In this document: in pieces, positions 11,862 through 19,314 of the stretch
Layout of the letters: each line of letters opens with the position of its first letter
How positions within the stretch are numbered: the first letter of the stretch is position 1
Made by a program: the position numbers and the translations under genes
Notes under the pieces: generated by a model
Seen by the model: only the letters and a program-made list of their open reading frames with translations
Database searches by the model: none
What the model was told of the DNA's origin: nothing
NCBI RefSeq assembly: GCF_021283305.1
Contig: NZ_JAJSOK010000004.1
Location: 1 to 64,000 of the forward strand
DNA: 64,000 nucleotides
DNA from: Pseudonocardia kujensis
GTDB taxonomy: Bacteria; Actinomycetota; Actinomycetes; Mycobacteriales; Pseudonocardiaceae
Reading direction: 5' to 3'

Positions 11862-11882
11862 AGTCGACGGCGCGGCTCGCGG

Positions 11883-12671
11883 TCACGGGGTGGGGGCGTA
11901 GGCGCGGACCGCCTCGGCGACCGCGGCGCGGCGGGCGACCCGGACGGCGGTGTCGAGCGGGCGCAGGGCCTCGCGGCGGGCGGTGGCGGCGGAGGCCGAG
12001 AGGGCACCGCCGGGCTCGTCGGCCGAGGCGGCGGCCAGGATCGCCTCCACCTCGTCCGCCTGCTGCAGCACCCGCAGCGCGCGGCCCGGCATCCCGGCGG
12101 GCCAGTGCGTGGCCGGGCGGGCGCGCAGTGCGGCGGCGATCTCCTCGCGCACGCCCGGCCGGTGTCGGGCGACCCCGAGCTCGGTGAGGATCGACGTCGA
12201 CTCCCGCACCTGTGCCCGCAACTCGTGCTCGGCCTCGGCGAGCGGCACGTACTCGGCGGGCGGCACCGGCGCCGGGACGGTGTGCACGGTCCAGCGCAGG
12301 ACGCCGTCGGCGATCGGGCTCGGCACCACGCCCAGCCCGGCCTCGGCGTAGAGCACGCCCTCACCGGCGGCGATCGCGGCGCTGGTGAAGGACCCGGGGC
12401 CGGGCAGGCCGCGGATGTCCCCGGACACCGGGAGCACGAGCCGGCCGGCGCCGCGGGGGGCGCGGCGGAGCGCGGCGAGCAGGAAGGTCAGCGACGAGAC
12501 GGGCGAGCCGGGTGCGGGGAGGTCCGTGGCGGCCGCGGTGGCCTCGTCGGCGGCGACGACGTCGTGCGCCTCGGCCCAGGGGGTGAGCGCGTCGAGCACG
12601 TCGTCCGGCGCGGCGGACCCGGCCAGCCAGGCCGAGGACCACACCGCGAAGGTGGCGGAGGAGCGGGGCAC
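11883..12671 (-). CDS. Conserved hypothetical protein in the position of Rv1486c
   Basis: 262 residues, Ala-rich, no membrane segment and no motif I can name. It starts VPRSSATFAVWSSAWLAG and has conserved-looking blocks such as GRLVLPVSGDIRGLPGPG and VLYAEAGLGVVP. In mycobacteria a reverse-strand gene (Rv1486c) lies between hemH and the NfeD/SPFH pair, and the position and direction match, so this is likely the orthologue; that rests on context. GTG 12671 is chosen because TAGCCT lies seven bases upstream on the same strand, a leaderless arrangement. Longer in-frame starts back to 12857 would run into the divergent gene. Confidence 0.82.
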   Translation of the reverse strand: MPRSSATFAVWSSAWLAGSAAPDDVLDALTPWAEAHDVVAADEATAAATDLPAPGSPVSSLTFLLAALRRAPRGAGRLVLPVSGDIRGLPGPGSFTSAAIAAGEGVLYAEAGLGVVPSPIADGVLRWTVHTVPAPVPPAEYVPLAEAEHELRAQVRESTSILTELGVARHRPGVREEIAAALRARPATHWPAGMPGRALRVLQQADEVEAILAAASADEPGGALSASAATARREALRPLDTAVRVARRAAVAEAVRAYAPTP

Positions 12672-12678
12672 GAACGCC

Positions 12679-12684
12679 AGGCTA
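12679..12684 (-). promoter_or_regulatory. Leaderless-type -10 (TAGCCT)
   Basis: TAGCCT on the reverse strand lies seven bases before GTG 12671. It decides the start of the Rv1486c-like gene. Confidence 0.45.
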
Positions 12685-12827
12685 ACCACGGGTGACGGCA
12701 ACCCGGCCTCTGCCGTGCGGGTGACGCTGCGTGACGTTCGGTGAACGGCCTTCGGTCGGTGGCGCACGGGATGCACTCTTCGGGCGCCCCTCCGCGTGTC
12801 GGCGCCGACCCGGTGTGCGCCTTGGGA

Positions 12828-12833
12828 TACAAC
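12828..12833 (+). promoter_or_regulatory. Candidate leaderless -10 (TACAAC) of the DUF3097 gene
   Basis: TACAAC is seven bases before ATG 12841. It departs from TANNNT only in the last base; no ribosome site is present. Confidence 0.35.
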
Positions 12834-12840
12834 CCCGGAC

Positions 12841-13665
12841 ATGCCCGCACCCCGCACGCACGACTACCGCGGCGCGTTCGGCGCCGACGGGACCCGGGTC
12901 CGCACGCGGAAGGAGATCCCGGAGGTCCCCGCCGAACCCGGTCTCGTGGTCGAGGACCCGGCGAGCGGGTTCTGCGGCGCGGTGGTGAAGGTCGACGTCC
13001 GCGAGGTCACCCTCGAGGACCGGTCCGGCACGCGACGCGTCTTTCCCCTGCGCCCCGCGGCCTTCCTGTTCGAGGGGAGGCCGGCGACCCTGGTGAAGCC
13101 CGCGCCCGCGCCGCAGGGGCCCGCCCGCTCGGCGTCGGGTTCGGTGCGGGTGGAGAACCTCAAGGCGCGCACCGCCCGCGCGGCCCGCATCTGGGTCGAG
13201 GGCATCCACGACGCCGCGCTGCTCGAGACGGTCTGGGGGCACGACCTGCGCGTCGAGGGTGTCGTCGTGGAGCCGTTGCACGGCGTGCACGACCTCGCCG
13301 CGGCGGTCCGCGAGTTCGGCCCCGCCCCGCACCGCCGGCTCGGGATCCTCGTCGACCACCTCGTGGCCGGGACCATGGAGACCCGCCAGGCGGCCTCCGT
13401 CGCTGGGCCGAACGTCCTGGTGACCGGCCACCCGTTCGTCGACGTCTGGGAGGCGGTGAAGCCGCAGGCCGTCGGGATCCGGGCCTGGCCGACGATCCCG
13501 CGCGGCACCGACTGGAAGACGGGGGTGTGCGAGGCCCTGCGCTGGGGCGAGCCCGCCGACGGCGCACGGCGGGTCCTCGGCGCCGTGAAGTCCTTCCGCG
13601 ACCTGGACTCGTCGCTGATCGGTGCCGTCGAGCAGTTGATCGACTTCGTGACCCAGGAGGGCTGA
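12841..13665 (+). CDS. DUF3097 family protein
   Basis: 274 residues, recognised as an actinobacterial DUF3097 protein by its start (HDYRGAFGADGTRVRTRKEIPEVP) and the VEGIHDAALLETVWGHDLRVEGVVVEPLHGVHDL block. The latter is Toprim-like in style (an IEGxxD-type motif with Glu and Asp), which suggests nucleic-acid binding or cleavage, but no activity is established as far as I know. It is soluble, with no signal or membrane segment. ATG 12841 is preferred over the in-frame start at 12796 because of the -10-like hexamer seven bases upstream. It stands alone between a divergent gene and the nfeD-SPFH pair. Confidence 0.85.
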   Translation: MPAPRTHDYRGAFGADGTRVRTRKEIPEVPAEPGLVVEDPASGFCGAVVKVDVREVTLEDRSGTRRVFPLRPAAFLFEGRPATLVKPAPAPQGPARSASGSVRVENLKARTARAARIWVEGIHDAALLETVWGHDLRVEGVVVEPLHGVHDLAAAVREFGPAPHRRLGILVDHLVAGTMETRQAASVAGPNVLVTGHPFVDVWEAVKPQAVGIRAWPTIPRGTDWKTGVCEALRWGEPADGARRVLGAVKSFRDLDSSLIGAVEQLIDFVTQEG

Positions 13666-13680
13666 CCCCGACCGTTGCGC

Positions 13681-13702
13681 GACCGAAATGATCATTTCGG
13701 TC
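13681..13702. promoter_or_regulatory. Perfect 22-bp palindrome upstream of nfeD-SPFH
   Basis: The two arms GACCGAAATGA and TCATTTCGGTC are exact reverse complements with no central gap. The site is AT-rich against its surroundings, starts 15 bp after the DUF3097 stop and ends 33 bp before ATG 13736, just upstream of the expected -10 region. It looks like an operator for a dimeric regulator; the regulator is not known. Confidence 0.65.
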
Positions 13703-13735
13703 ACCCCGGCCCGTGGTCTCTGCCATCCTGGCCCC

Positions 13736-14167
13736 ATGGTTCCGCTGATCTGGCTGATCGCCGGGATCGCCCTGCTCGCCGGCGAGATGCTGGCGGGAGA
13801 GTTCGTGCTGGCGATGCTCGGCGGCGGCGCACTCGTCGCGGCCGGGGGCGCGGCGGTGTTCGGCCTGGGCTGGCTGGGCAGCACGTTGCTGTTCGCGGTC
13901 GCCTCGGTGCTGCTCCTCGCGGGAGTGCGGCCGGTGCTGCGCCGCAAGGCGCAGAAGTCGGTGGAGGGCTACGTGCACCACACCGACAAGATCGTCGGCG
14001 GTTCCGCCGTGGTCTCGCGGCGGGTCGACGGGCACGGCGGCCGCGTGCGGATCGGGCCGGACGAATGGTCCGCCCGCTCCTTCGACGGCGAGCAGGTCAT
14101 GGAGCCCGGCGACCGGGTCACGGTGGTGCGCATCGAGGGCGCCACCGTGCTCGTGCTCGCCGAGTAG
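13736..14167 (+). CDS. NfeD-like membrane protein
   Basis: 143 residues: N-terminal hydrophobic part with about three membrane helices (2-67), then a soluble beta-rich OB-fold-like domain (residues 80-143) with the NfeD pattern ending in GDRVTVVRIEGATVLVLAE. NfeD proteins partner with SPFH/stomatin proteins, and one follows 15 bp downstream, as in Rv1487-Rv1488. ATG 13736 gives the natural hydrophobic N-terminus; the longer frame from 13688 would begin inside the 22-bp palindrome. CATCCT six bases upstream may be a -10 of a leaderless transcript. The pair probably organises membrane domains or membrane-protein turnover. Confidence 0.9.
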   Translation: MVPLIWLIAGIALLAGEMLAGEFVLAMLGGGALVAAGGAAVFGLGWLGSTLLFAVASVLLLAGVRPVLRRKAQKSVEGYVHHTDKIVGGSAVVSRRVDGHGGRVRIGPDEWSARSFDGEQVMEPGDRVTVVRIEGATVLVLAE

Positions 14168-14182
14168 ACGGGGGAAAGGGAC

Positions 14183-15394
14183 ATGGAGACGGTGAACGTC
14201 GGACTGCTCGTCGTGATCGTGCTGATCGTGCTCTTCGTGATCATCACGCTGGCGAAGGCGGTGCAGATCATCCCGCAGGCCACGGCCGCGGTGGTGGAGC
14301 GGTTGGGCCGGTACAAGACCACGCAGAACCCGGGGCTCGCGTTCCTGGTGCCGTTCGTCGACCGGATCCGGGAGCGGATCGACCTGCGCGAGCAGGTCGT
14401 GTCCTTCCCGCCCCAGCCGGTGATCACGCAGGACAACCTGACGGTGAACATCGACACCGTCGTCTACTTCCGGGTCACGGACCCGAAGTCCGCGGTCTAC
14501 GAGATCTCGAACTACATCGTCGGCGTCGAACAGATCACCACGACCACGCTGCGCAACGTCGTCGGCGGCATGACGCTGGAGGAGACGCTCACCTCGCGTG
14601 ACCAGATCAACACGGTCCTGCGCGGCGAGCTCGACGACGCCACCGGCCGCTGGGGCATCCGGGTCGAGCGCGTGGAGATCAAGGCGATCGACCCGCCGCC
14701 GTCGATCCAGGAGTCGATGGAGCGGCAGATGAAGGCGGACCGCGAGAAGCGGGCCACCATCCTCACCGCGGAGGGCCAGCGGGAGGCCGCGATCCGCAGC
14801 GCGGAGGGCCAGAAGCAGGCGCAGATCCTCACCGCGGAGGGCTCCAAGCAGGCGGCGATCCTCGGGGCCGAGGCCGAGCGGCAGTCCCGGATCCTGCGGG
14901 CGCAGGGTGAGCGGGCGGCCTCGTACCTCAGGGCGCAGGGTGAGGCGAAGGCGATCGAGAAGCGGTTCGCCGCGATCAAGGCCGGCCGGCCGACGCCCGA
15001 ACTGCTCGCCTATCAGTACCTGCAGACCCTGCCGCAGATGGCGGCGGGCGAGGCGAACAAGGTGTGGCTGGTGCCGTCGGATTTCGGCAAGGCGCTCGAG
15101 GGCTTCACCAGGATGCTCGGCGCGCCGGGCGAGGACGGCGTCTTCAAGTACACCCCGTCGCCCGACGACGGCGTGCGCTCGGTCCCCGAGGAGGACGAGG
15201 AGTCCGTCAAGAACTGGTTCGACACCACCGGCGACCCCGAGATCGCGCGGCAGGTCGCGGCGGCCACGGCCGAGGCGACCCAGCACGTGCCGGCGATCGG
15301 GGAGGAGGTGCGGCCGGCCCTGGGGACGGGCGACGCCCCGCCGAACGGCGTCCCGGCCCGCGGCGACTGGTCCGAGGAGGCCCCGCCCCGCTGA
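14183..15394 (+). CDS. SPFH/stomatin-like membrane protein
   Basis: 403 residues. One N-terminal membrane segment (about 7-25) is followed by the SPFH/band 7 domain (27-190; QATAAVVERLGRYKTTQNPGLAF and EQITTTTLRNVVGGMTLEE), a charged coiled coil with AEGQ repeats (190-260) and an acidic Pro-rich tail. It is the orthologue of Rv1488 and the partner of the NfeD protein 15 bp upstream. A strong ribosome site (GGGGGAAAGGGAC) precedes ATG 14183. Such proteins form large oligomeric scaffolds in the membrane. The gene ends at a convergent gap that carries two units of the 41-bp palindromic repeat. Confidence 0.95.
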   Translation: METVNVGLLVVIVLIVLFVIITLAKAVQIIPQATAAVVERLGRYKTTQNPGLAFLVPFVDRIRERIDLREQVVSFPPQPVITQDNLTVNIDTVVYFRVTDPKSAVYEISNYIVGVEQITTTTLRNVVGGMTLEETLTSRDQINTVLRGELDDATGRWGIRVERVEIKAIDPPPSIQESMERQMKADREKRATILTAEGQREAAIRSAEGQKQAQILTAEGSKQAAILGAEAERQSRILRAQGERAASYLRAQGEAKAIEKRFAAIKAGRPTPELLAYQYLQTLPQMAAGEANKVWLVPSDFGKALEGFTRMLGAPGEDGVFKYTPSPDDGVRSVPEEDEESVKNWFDTTGDPEIARQVAAATAEATQHVPAIGEEVRPALGTGDAPPNGVPARGDWSEEAPPR

Positions 15395-15443
15395 GCGACA
15401 TCACGGCACCAAGATTGCGCCGTAGACAGGCGATCCTGCGCAT

Positions 15444-15496
15444 TATGGTTCCATAACGCGCAGAATCCCCCTCTGAATTCGCGTTATGGTTCCATA
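15444..15496. repeat. 41-bp phased palindromic repeat, two units
   Basis: TATGGTTCCATA occurs at 15444-15455 and 15485-15496, 41 bp apart. The 29 bp between begin ACGCG and end CGCGT, so adjacent units can pair. The array fills the gap between the convergent SPFH and cbiO genes. The same 12-bp core and period recur at 40003, 43869 and 51120. Confidence 0.9.
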
Positions 15497-15502
15497 GTGC
15501 GA

Positions 15503-16279
15503 TCAGGACAGTGAGAAACCGAACGGGAGCTCCAGGCGGTGCCGCTCGAGCAGGGCGCGGTCGGCCAGGAGCTCCCGGGTGGGTCCGTCGGCCACGACCA
15601 CGCCGTCGTCGAGCACGACGCTGCGAGGGCAGAGCTGCAGCGCGTAGGGCAGGTCGTGGGTGACCATCAGCATGGTCCGGCCCAGCCCGAGCAGCACCTC
15701 GGCGAGCTCGCGGCGGGCGACCGGGTCGAGGTTCGACGACGGCTCGTCCAGCACCAGGATCTCCGGGTCGCAGGCCAGCACGGTGGCCAGCGCGACCCGC
15801 CGACGCTGCCCGCCGGAGAGGTGCAGCGGCGAGCGGTCGGCCTGCTCCTGCATCCCGACGGCGGCCAACGCCTGGTCGACCCGTTCCGCGAGGGCCGCGC
15901 CGGCGAGCCCGAAGTTGGCCGGGCCGAAGGCGACGTCCTCGCGCACCGTGGGCATGAAGAGCTGGTCGTCGGGGTCCTGGAACACGATCCCGACCCGACG
16001 CCGGATCTCCTGCACGTGCTGCCTGGTCACCGGCAGGCCGCCGACCTCGACCGTGCCCTCGCCGGGGGCGAGGATCCCGTTGAGGTGCAGGACCAGGGTG
16101 GTCTTGCCGGCGCCGTTGGGCCCGAGCAGCGCGACCCGCTCGCCCGGCTCGATCCGCAGGTCCACCCCGTGCAACGCCTGGTGGCCGTCCGGATAGGCGA
16201 ACAGCAGGTCCCGCACCAGCAGCGACGGCGGCGTGGCGCCCGCGCCGTCGGGGGCGCGGAGCGGGTCGGCGAGGGTCAT
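15503..16279 (-). CDS. cbiO: ECF cobalt/nickel transporter ATPase CbiO
   Basis: 258-residue ABC ATPase of the energy-coupling-factor type. Walker A GPNGAGKT is at 53-60, a Q-loop (VFQDPDDQLF) carries the extra acidic residues typical of ECF ATPases, then come the LSGGQ signature, Walker B ILVLDEP and the H-loop MVTHD. It powers uptake through the CbiQ membrane coupler and the CbiM substrate subunit. ATG 16279 overlaps the cbiQ stop as ATGA. It is the last gene of the four-gene operon transcribed leftward, and ends in a gap holding the 41-bp repeat. Confidence 0.95.
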   Translation of the reverse strand: MTLADPLRAPDGAGATPPSLLVRDLLFAYPDGHQALHGVDLRIEPGERVALLGPNGAGKTTLVLHLNGILAPGEGTVEVGGLPVTRQHVQEIRRRVGIVFQDPDDQLFMPTVREDVAFGPANFGLAGAALAERVDQALAAVGMQEQADRSPLHLSGGQRRRVALATVLACDPEILVLDEPSSNLDPVARRELAEVLLGLGRTMLMVTHDLPYALQLCPRSVVLDDGVVVADGPTRELLADRALLERHRLELPFGFSLS

Positions 16280-17040
16280 GCGATCATCCATCCGGTCGCG
16301 GCCAGCGCCGCGGCGACGGCGACCGGCGCCAGCCCGGCGGCCCAGTCCCGCCGGGTCGTGCGGTTCTCGGTGAGCACCGGCATCGCGCCCGTCCAGCCGC
16401 GGGACAGCATCGCCAGGTGCACGCGCTCGCCCCGCTCGTAGGAGCGAACGAAGAGCGCCCCGATGCCGCGGGCCGTGGCGCCGGCCTGCCACAGGAACCG
16501 CGGGTCGTGTCCGCGGGCGATCCGGGCCAGCCGCATGCGCCGGGCCTCCCCGGCGATCACGTCGACGTACCGGAGCATGAGCGTGGCGATCGTGGTGACC
16601 AGGGCCGGGGCGTGGAGCCGCTGCAGGCCCACGAGCAGGTCGCGCATCGGCGTGGTGGCCGCCAGCGTGAGCGAGGTGAGGACGCCGAGCGTGCCCTTGA
16701 CCAGGATGTTCCACGCGCCGAGCAGTCCGGGTTCGGAGAGCGACAGCCCCAGCCACTCGATCCGCGGGTCCGGCCCGGTGAGCGGCAGCAGCACGGCCAG
16801 CACCACGAACGGCAGCTCGATCACCGACCGGCGCAGGATCCAGCCGACGGGGATGCGGGCCGCGACCCAGACCCCGAGGAGCAGCACCAGGTAGCCCGCG
16901 AAGACCGCGAAGGCCTCCCGCGGCGTCGCGACCACGCACACCACGCCGAGGAACGCGGCGACGATCTTCACCTGCGGCGGCAGCCGGTGGACCGGGGAGT
17001 CCCGGTGCAGGTGCAGCGGGTGCGCGTGGCCGGCGCCCAT
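16276..17040 (-). CDS. cbiQ: ECF cobalt/nickel transporter membrane coupler CbiQ
   Basis: 254 residues with five or six membrane helices. The C-terminal coupling helices carry the Ala-Arg-Gly motifs that contact the ATPases (ARIARGHDPR near 170 and LSRGWTGAM near 215). It is the T component joining CbiM to CbiO. ATG 17040 lies one base after the stop of the PDGLE gene, and its stop overlaps cbiO. The His-rich start (MGAGHAHPLHLHRD) is notable for a metal transporter, although that part of a T component is not a known metal site. Confidence 0.93.
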   Translation of the reverse strand: MGAGHAHPLHLHRDSPVHRLPPQVKIVAAFLGVVCVVATPREAFAVFAGYLVLLLGVWVAARIPVGWILRRSVIELPFVVLAVLLPLTGPDPRIEWLGLSLSEPGLLGAWNILVKGTLGVLTSLTLAATTPMRDLLVGLQRLHAPALVTTIATLMLRYVDVIAGEARRMRLARIARGHDPRFLWQAGATARGIGALFVRSYERGERVHLAMLSRGWTGAMPVLTENRTTRRDWAAGLAPVAVAAALAATGWMIA

Positions 17041-17041
17041 C

Positions 17042-17401
17042 TCAGTCGTCCCCCCGCTCGGCCGACCGCGTCGGGGTGCGCCGGCGCAGGAGCCAGAACA
17101 GCCCGCCGGCCAGGGCGAGGGTCACGAGGACGCCGACGACGCCGGCGATCCCGACCGTGCCCTCGCCGCCGAGGACCGAGTAGCCCGCCAGCGGCGAGTG
17201 CGCGGTGGCGTGCTCGCCGGCGTTCTGCGCGATGCACGTCCCGTCGAGCTGTTCGCCGCTCCCGGTCCCGGTGACCTGGCAGCCGTGCAGCGCGACCGTG
17301 TCGAGCCCGTCGGGGCTGGAGCTGGCCACGTAGGAGAGCCCGCCCGCGACGAGCAGGGCGACCACCAGGAACCCGAGCAGGAACCCGCGCCGCCGGTTCA
17401 C
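17042..17401 (-). CDS. PDGLE-domain (CbiN/NikN-like) transporter subunit
   Basis: 119 residues with an N-terminal membrane helix (5-25), the PDGLE signature in the form SSSPDGLDTVAL (about 28-39), an extracytoplasmic loop and a second helix near residues 84-106. PDGLE proteins accompany the CbiM/NikM substrate subunit and are needed for metal entry. They are most often found in nickel systems, so this transporter could serve Ni2+ as well as Co2+; the sequence does not decide. GTG 17401 overlaps the cbiM stop (GTGA). Two loop cysteines (CQVTG and CIAQN) may form a disulphide. Confidence 0.88.
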   Translation of the reverse strand: MNRRRGFLLGFLVVALLVAGGLSYVASSSPDGLDTVALHGCQVTGTGSGEQLDGTCIAQNAGEHATAHSPLAGYSVLGGEGTVGIAGVVGVLVTLALAGGLFWLLRRRTPTRSAERGDD

Positions 17402-18102
17402 GCGGCACCCCCGGTCGTCGGCGTCGAGGGCGCGGACTTCCGGACCAGCGGCGTCGCCGTGCCCCGCAGCAGGTACACGAGGTCCGGGCGCACGGCCGCG
17501 ACGGCGCCGACGGTCGCTGCGGTGATCACGCCCTCGCCGATGCCGATCAGCGCGTGCAGGCCCACCATCAGTACGAACACGGTCCCGAGGGAGGCCCCGC
17601 CGCTGCCGCCGATCGCGTACTCGAGGACGAAGCCCAGCGAGGCGACCACGGTGTTGACGAAGGCGGCGACGAAGGCCGTGGCGACCAGCCCGCCGCGGCT
17701 GCGCCGGGCGAACCGGCGCAGCAGCAGGGCCACGCCGTACCCGGTGAACACGCCGATGAGCGCCATGTTGGTGATGTTGGTCCCGAGCGCGGTGAGCCCG
17801 CCGTCGGCGAACAGCAGCGCCTGGACGAGCAGCACGATCGCGATGCACACCGTGCCCACCCACGGCCCGACGAGGATCGCGACGAGCGCGCCGCCGAGCA
17901 GGTGCCCGCTGGCGCCGGGCAGGATCGGAAAGTTGATCATCTGCACGGCGAACACGAACGCGGTGACCAGCCCGGCCATCGGCGCGGTGCGCTCGTCGAG
18001 GTCCGCGCGGGCGCGCACGAGGCAGAGCACGAGGCCGACGACGGCCACGGCCCCGAAGACGAGCGAGGTCGGCGCGTTCACCAGCCCGTCGCTCATGTGC
18101 AT
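17398..18102 (-). CDS. cbiM: ECF cobalt/nickel substrate-binding subunit CbiM
   Basis: S component with about seven membrane helices. In this family the amino group and the His of an N-terminal Met-His bind the metal, so the start is taken at 18102 (MHMSDG) to give that end. However, the best ribosome site (GGGAGG, eight bases before ATG 18123) would begin the protein seven residues earlier, and no signal peptide precedes Met-His as it does in some relatives. The longest frame starts at 18162. The GHLLGGA motif with its His is present. It is the first gene of the operon; I found no cobalamin riboswitch upstream. A glycosyltransferase gene ends about 190 bp upstream. Confidence 0.88.
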   Translation of the reverse strand: MHMSDGLVNAPTSLVFGAVAVVGLVLCLVRARADLDERTAPMAGLVTAFVFAVQMINFPILPGASGHLLGGALVAILVGPWVGTVCIAIVLLVQALLFADGGLTALGTNITNMALIGVFTGYGVALLLRRFARRSRGGLVATAFVAAFVNTVVASLGFVLEYAIGGSGGASLGTVFVLMVGLHALIGIGEGVITAATVGAVAAVRPDLVYLLRGTATPLVRKSAPSTPTTGGAA

Positions 18103-18290
18103 GGCGGTGACCATGGTGACCATGGAGCAGGCCTCCCGGGTGCCGAGGGGTGCGCCGGACACGGCGCTGCCCCCATCTCAACGCGTCGGCGAGGCAATCG
18201 CAAACAATGTGCGGGAGCGAGTCCGCTGCGACTGTCCGGTCGGAGGGGTCGGCCCGCCCGAGGAAGGGGTCCGGGCGGCCCCGTCCGGCG

Positions 18291-19184
18291 TCAGGCCGCG
18301 GCGAGTGCCCGCGCGCGCTCCCGCTCCTCGCGCTTCTCCGACCGGCCGGCGAGCAGCGACAGTCCCGCGCGCCGCAGCGCGCCCACCGGGGCCAGCGCCG
18401 CGCCGACCAGGCGGTCGAGCGCGCGGACCTCGTAGGCCGGGGAGTCGCCGAGCTCGGCGACGATGGCCGTGTGCTCCCCGCGCACCCGCTCGGCGTAGCC
18501 CGGCTGGCGCGGCGAGCCGCTGATCCGCACGGCGGCGAGCGGCTCGGGGCGGCCGAGGAAGTCGCCGTGGTGCAGCAGGCGCAGCCAGCAGTCGAGGTCG
18601 AGCAGCTCGTCGCGGCGGCCCCGCCACCCGCCCGCGGCGGTGAAGCCCTCCCGCCGGAAGGTGACGTTGCACGCGTCGCCGATCAGGTTGCTGCGGCTGC
18701 GCACGATCTTGCGCGCCACCTCGTCCCCGCTGCGGGTGCCGATCAGCCCGTTCAGCCCGCGGCGGGGGACCAGCACCCGGCTCTTGTCGTCGACGACGTG
18801 CCGGCGGGCCGCGACGAGCGTCAGGCCGGGGTCGTCGAGCAGCGGCTGGGTCTGCAGCTCGAGGCAGCGGGGATGGAGGATGTCGCCGTCCGTGACCGTC
18901 TTCACCAGCGGGGCCCGCGCGGCCGCGACGGCCCGGTTGCGGGCCTCGGCGCGGGGGAGGCGCTCGCCGAGGCGCTCCACCCGGATCCGGGGGTCGGCGA
19001 AGGACCGCATGATCTCGTGGGTGGCGTCGGTGCTCGCGTTGTCGAGGAGCACGAGCTCGAAGTCGGGCTCCGTCTGCTCCAGGACCGACACGATCGTCTC
19101 GGCGAGGTGGCGCTCGCCGTCCGTGACGGCGGCGACCACGGACACGGTGGCCTGGTAGACGCCCGGGAAGCCGGCCGCGGTCAT
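18291..19184 (-). CDS. Family 2 glycosyltransferase
   Basis: 297 residues, GT-A fold: VSVVAAVTDGERHLAETIVSVLEQ at the N-terminus, then LLDNASTDATHE and the metal-binding DxD-type TDGDIL near 98-103. The C-terminal 60 residues are basic with no membrane helix. It probably adds a sugar to the surface polysaccharide made by the genes to its right, although it is transcribed away from them. Its ATG has no ribosome site; it overlaps the stop of a 19-codon ORF (ATGA) that itself follows a leaderless-type -10. Translation of this gene therefore probably depends on that micro-ORF. Confidence 0.88.
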   Translation of the reverse strand: MTAAGFPGVYQATVSVVAAVTDGERHLAETIVSVLEQTEPDFELVLLDNASTDATHEIMRSFADPRIRVERLGERLPRAEARNRAVAAARAPLVKTVTDGDILHPRCLELQTQPLLDDPGLTLVAARRHVVDDKSRVLVPRRGLNGLIGTRSGDEVARKIVRSRSNLIGDACNVTFRREGFTAAGGWRGRRDELLDLDCWLRLLHHGDFLGRPEPLAAVRISGSPRQPGYAERVRGEHTAIVAELGDSPAYEVRALDRLVGAALAPVGALRRAGLSLLAGRSEKREERERARALAAA

Positions 19185-19240
19185 CGGGCGCCCGGTCCGC
19201 GCTGCTCCGCCGCGTGCGGGTGGCGGTCCGTGCTGTCCAT
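19181..19240 (-). CDS. Candidate leaderless micro-ORF before the GT2 gene
   Basis: The 19-codon frame from ATG 19240 (MDSTDRHPHAAEQRGPGAR) begins seven bases after TAGAGT and ends with the TGA that overlaps the glycosyltransferase ATG. The glycosyltransferase itself is in another frame, so this is not an alternative start. The peptide has no recognisable domain. The arrangement suggests that ribosomes load on the leaderless 5' end and reinitiate. Not proven to be translated. Confidence 0.4.
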   Translation of the reverse strand: MDSTDRHPHAAEQRGPGAR

Positions 19241-19247
19241 GGCCGCG

Positions 19248-19253
19248 ACTCTA
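19248..19253 (-). promoter_or_regulatory. Leaderless-type -10 (TAGAGT) before the micro-ORF
   Basis: TAGAGT on the reverse strand is seven bases before ATG 19240. Confidence 0.5.
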
Positions 19254-19301
19254 CCGAGGGGCCACGGACGGACCCGGTCGGCGGCGTGATCGCACTGTCC
19301 G

Positions 19302-19307
19302 TAAGGT
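19302..19307 (+). promoter_or_regulatory. -10 element (TAAGGT) of the GT2 operon
   Basis: TAAGGT lies seven bases before GTG 19315. If it is the promoter for the glycosyltransferase at 19568, the transcript has either a 5' leader of about 250 bases or a leaderless upstream ORF. Confidence 0.45.
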
Positions 19308-19314
19308 TCGGGGC

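Noticed and set aside
18124..18290. Cobalamin riboswitch before cbiM
   Set aside because: The conserved B12-box segments are absent on the reverse strand. A CAAT direct repeat is there, but it is too short to call a metal-regulator site.
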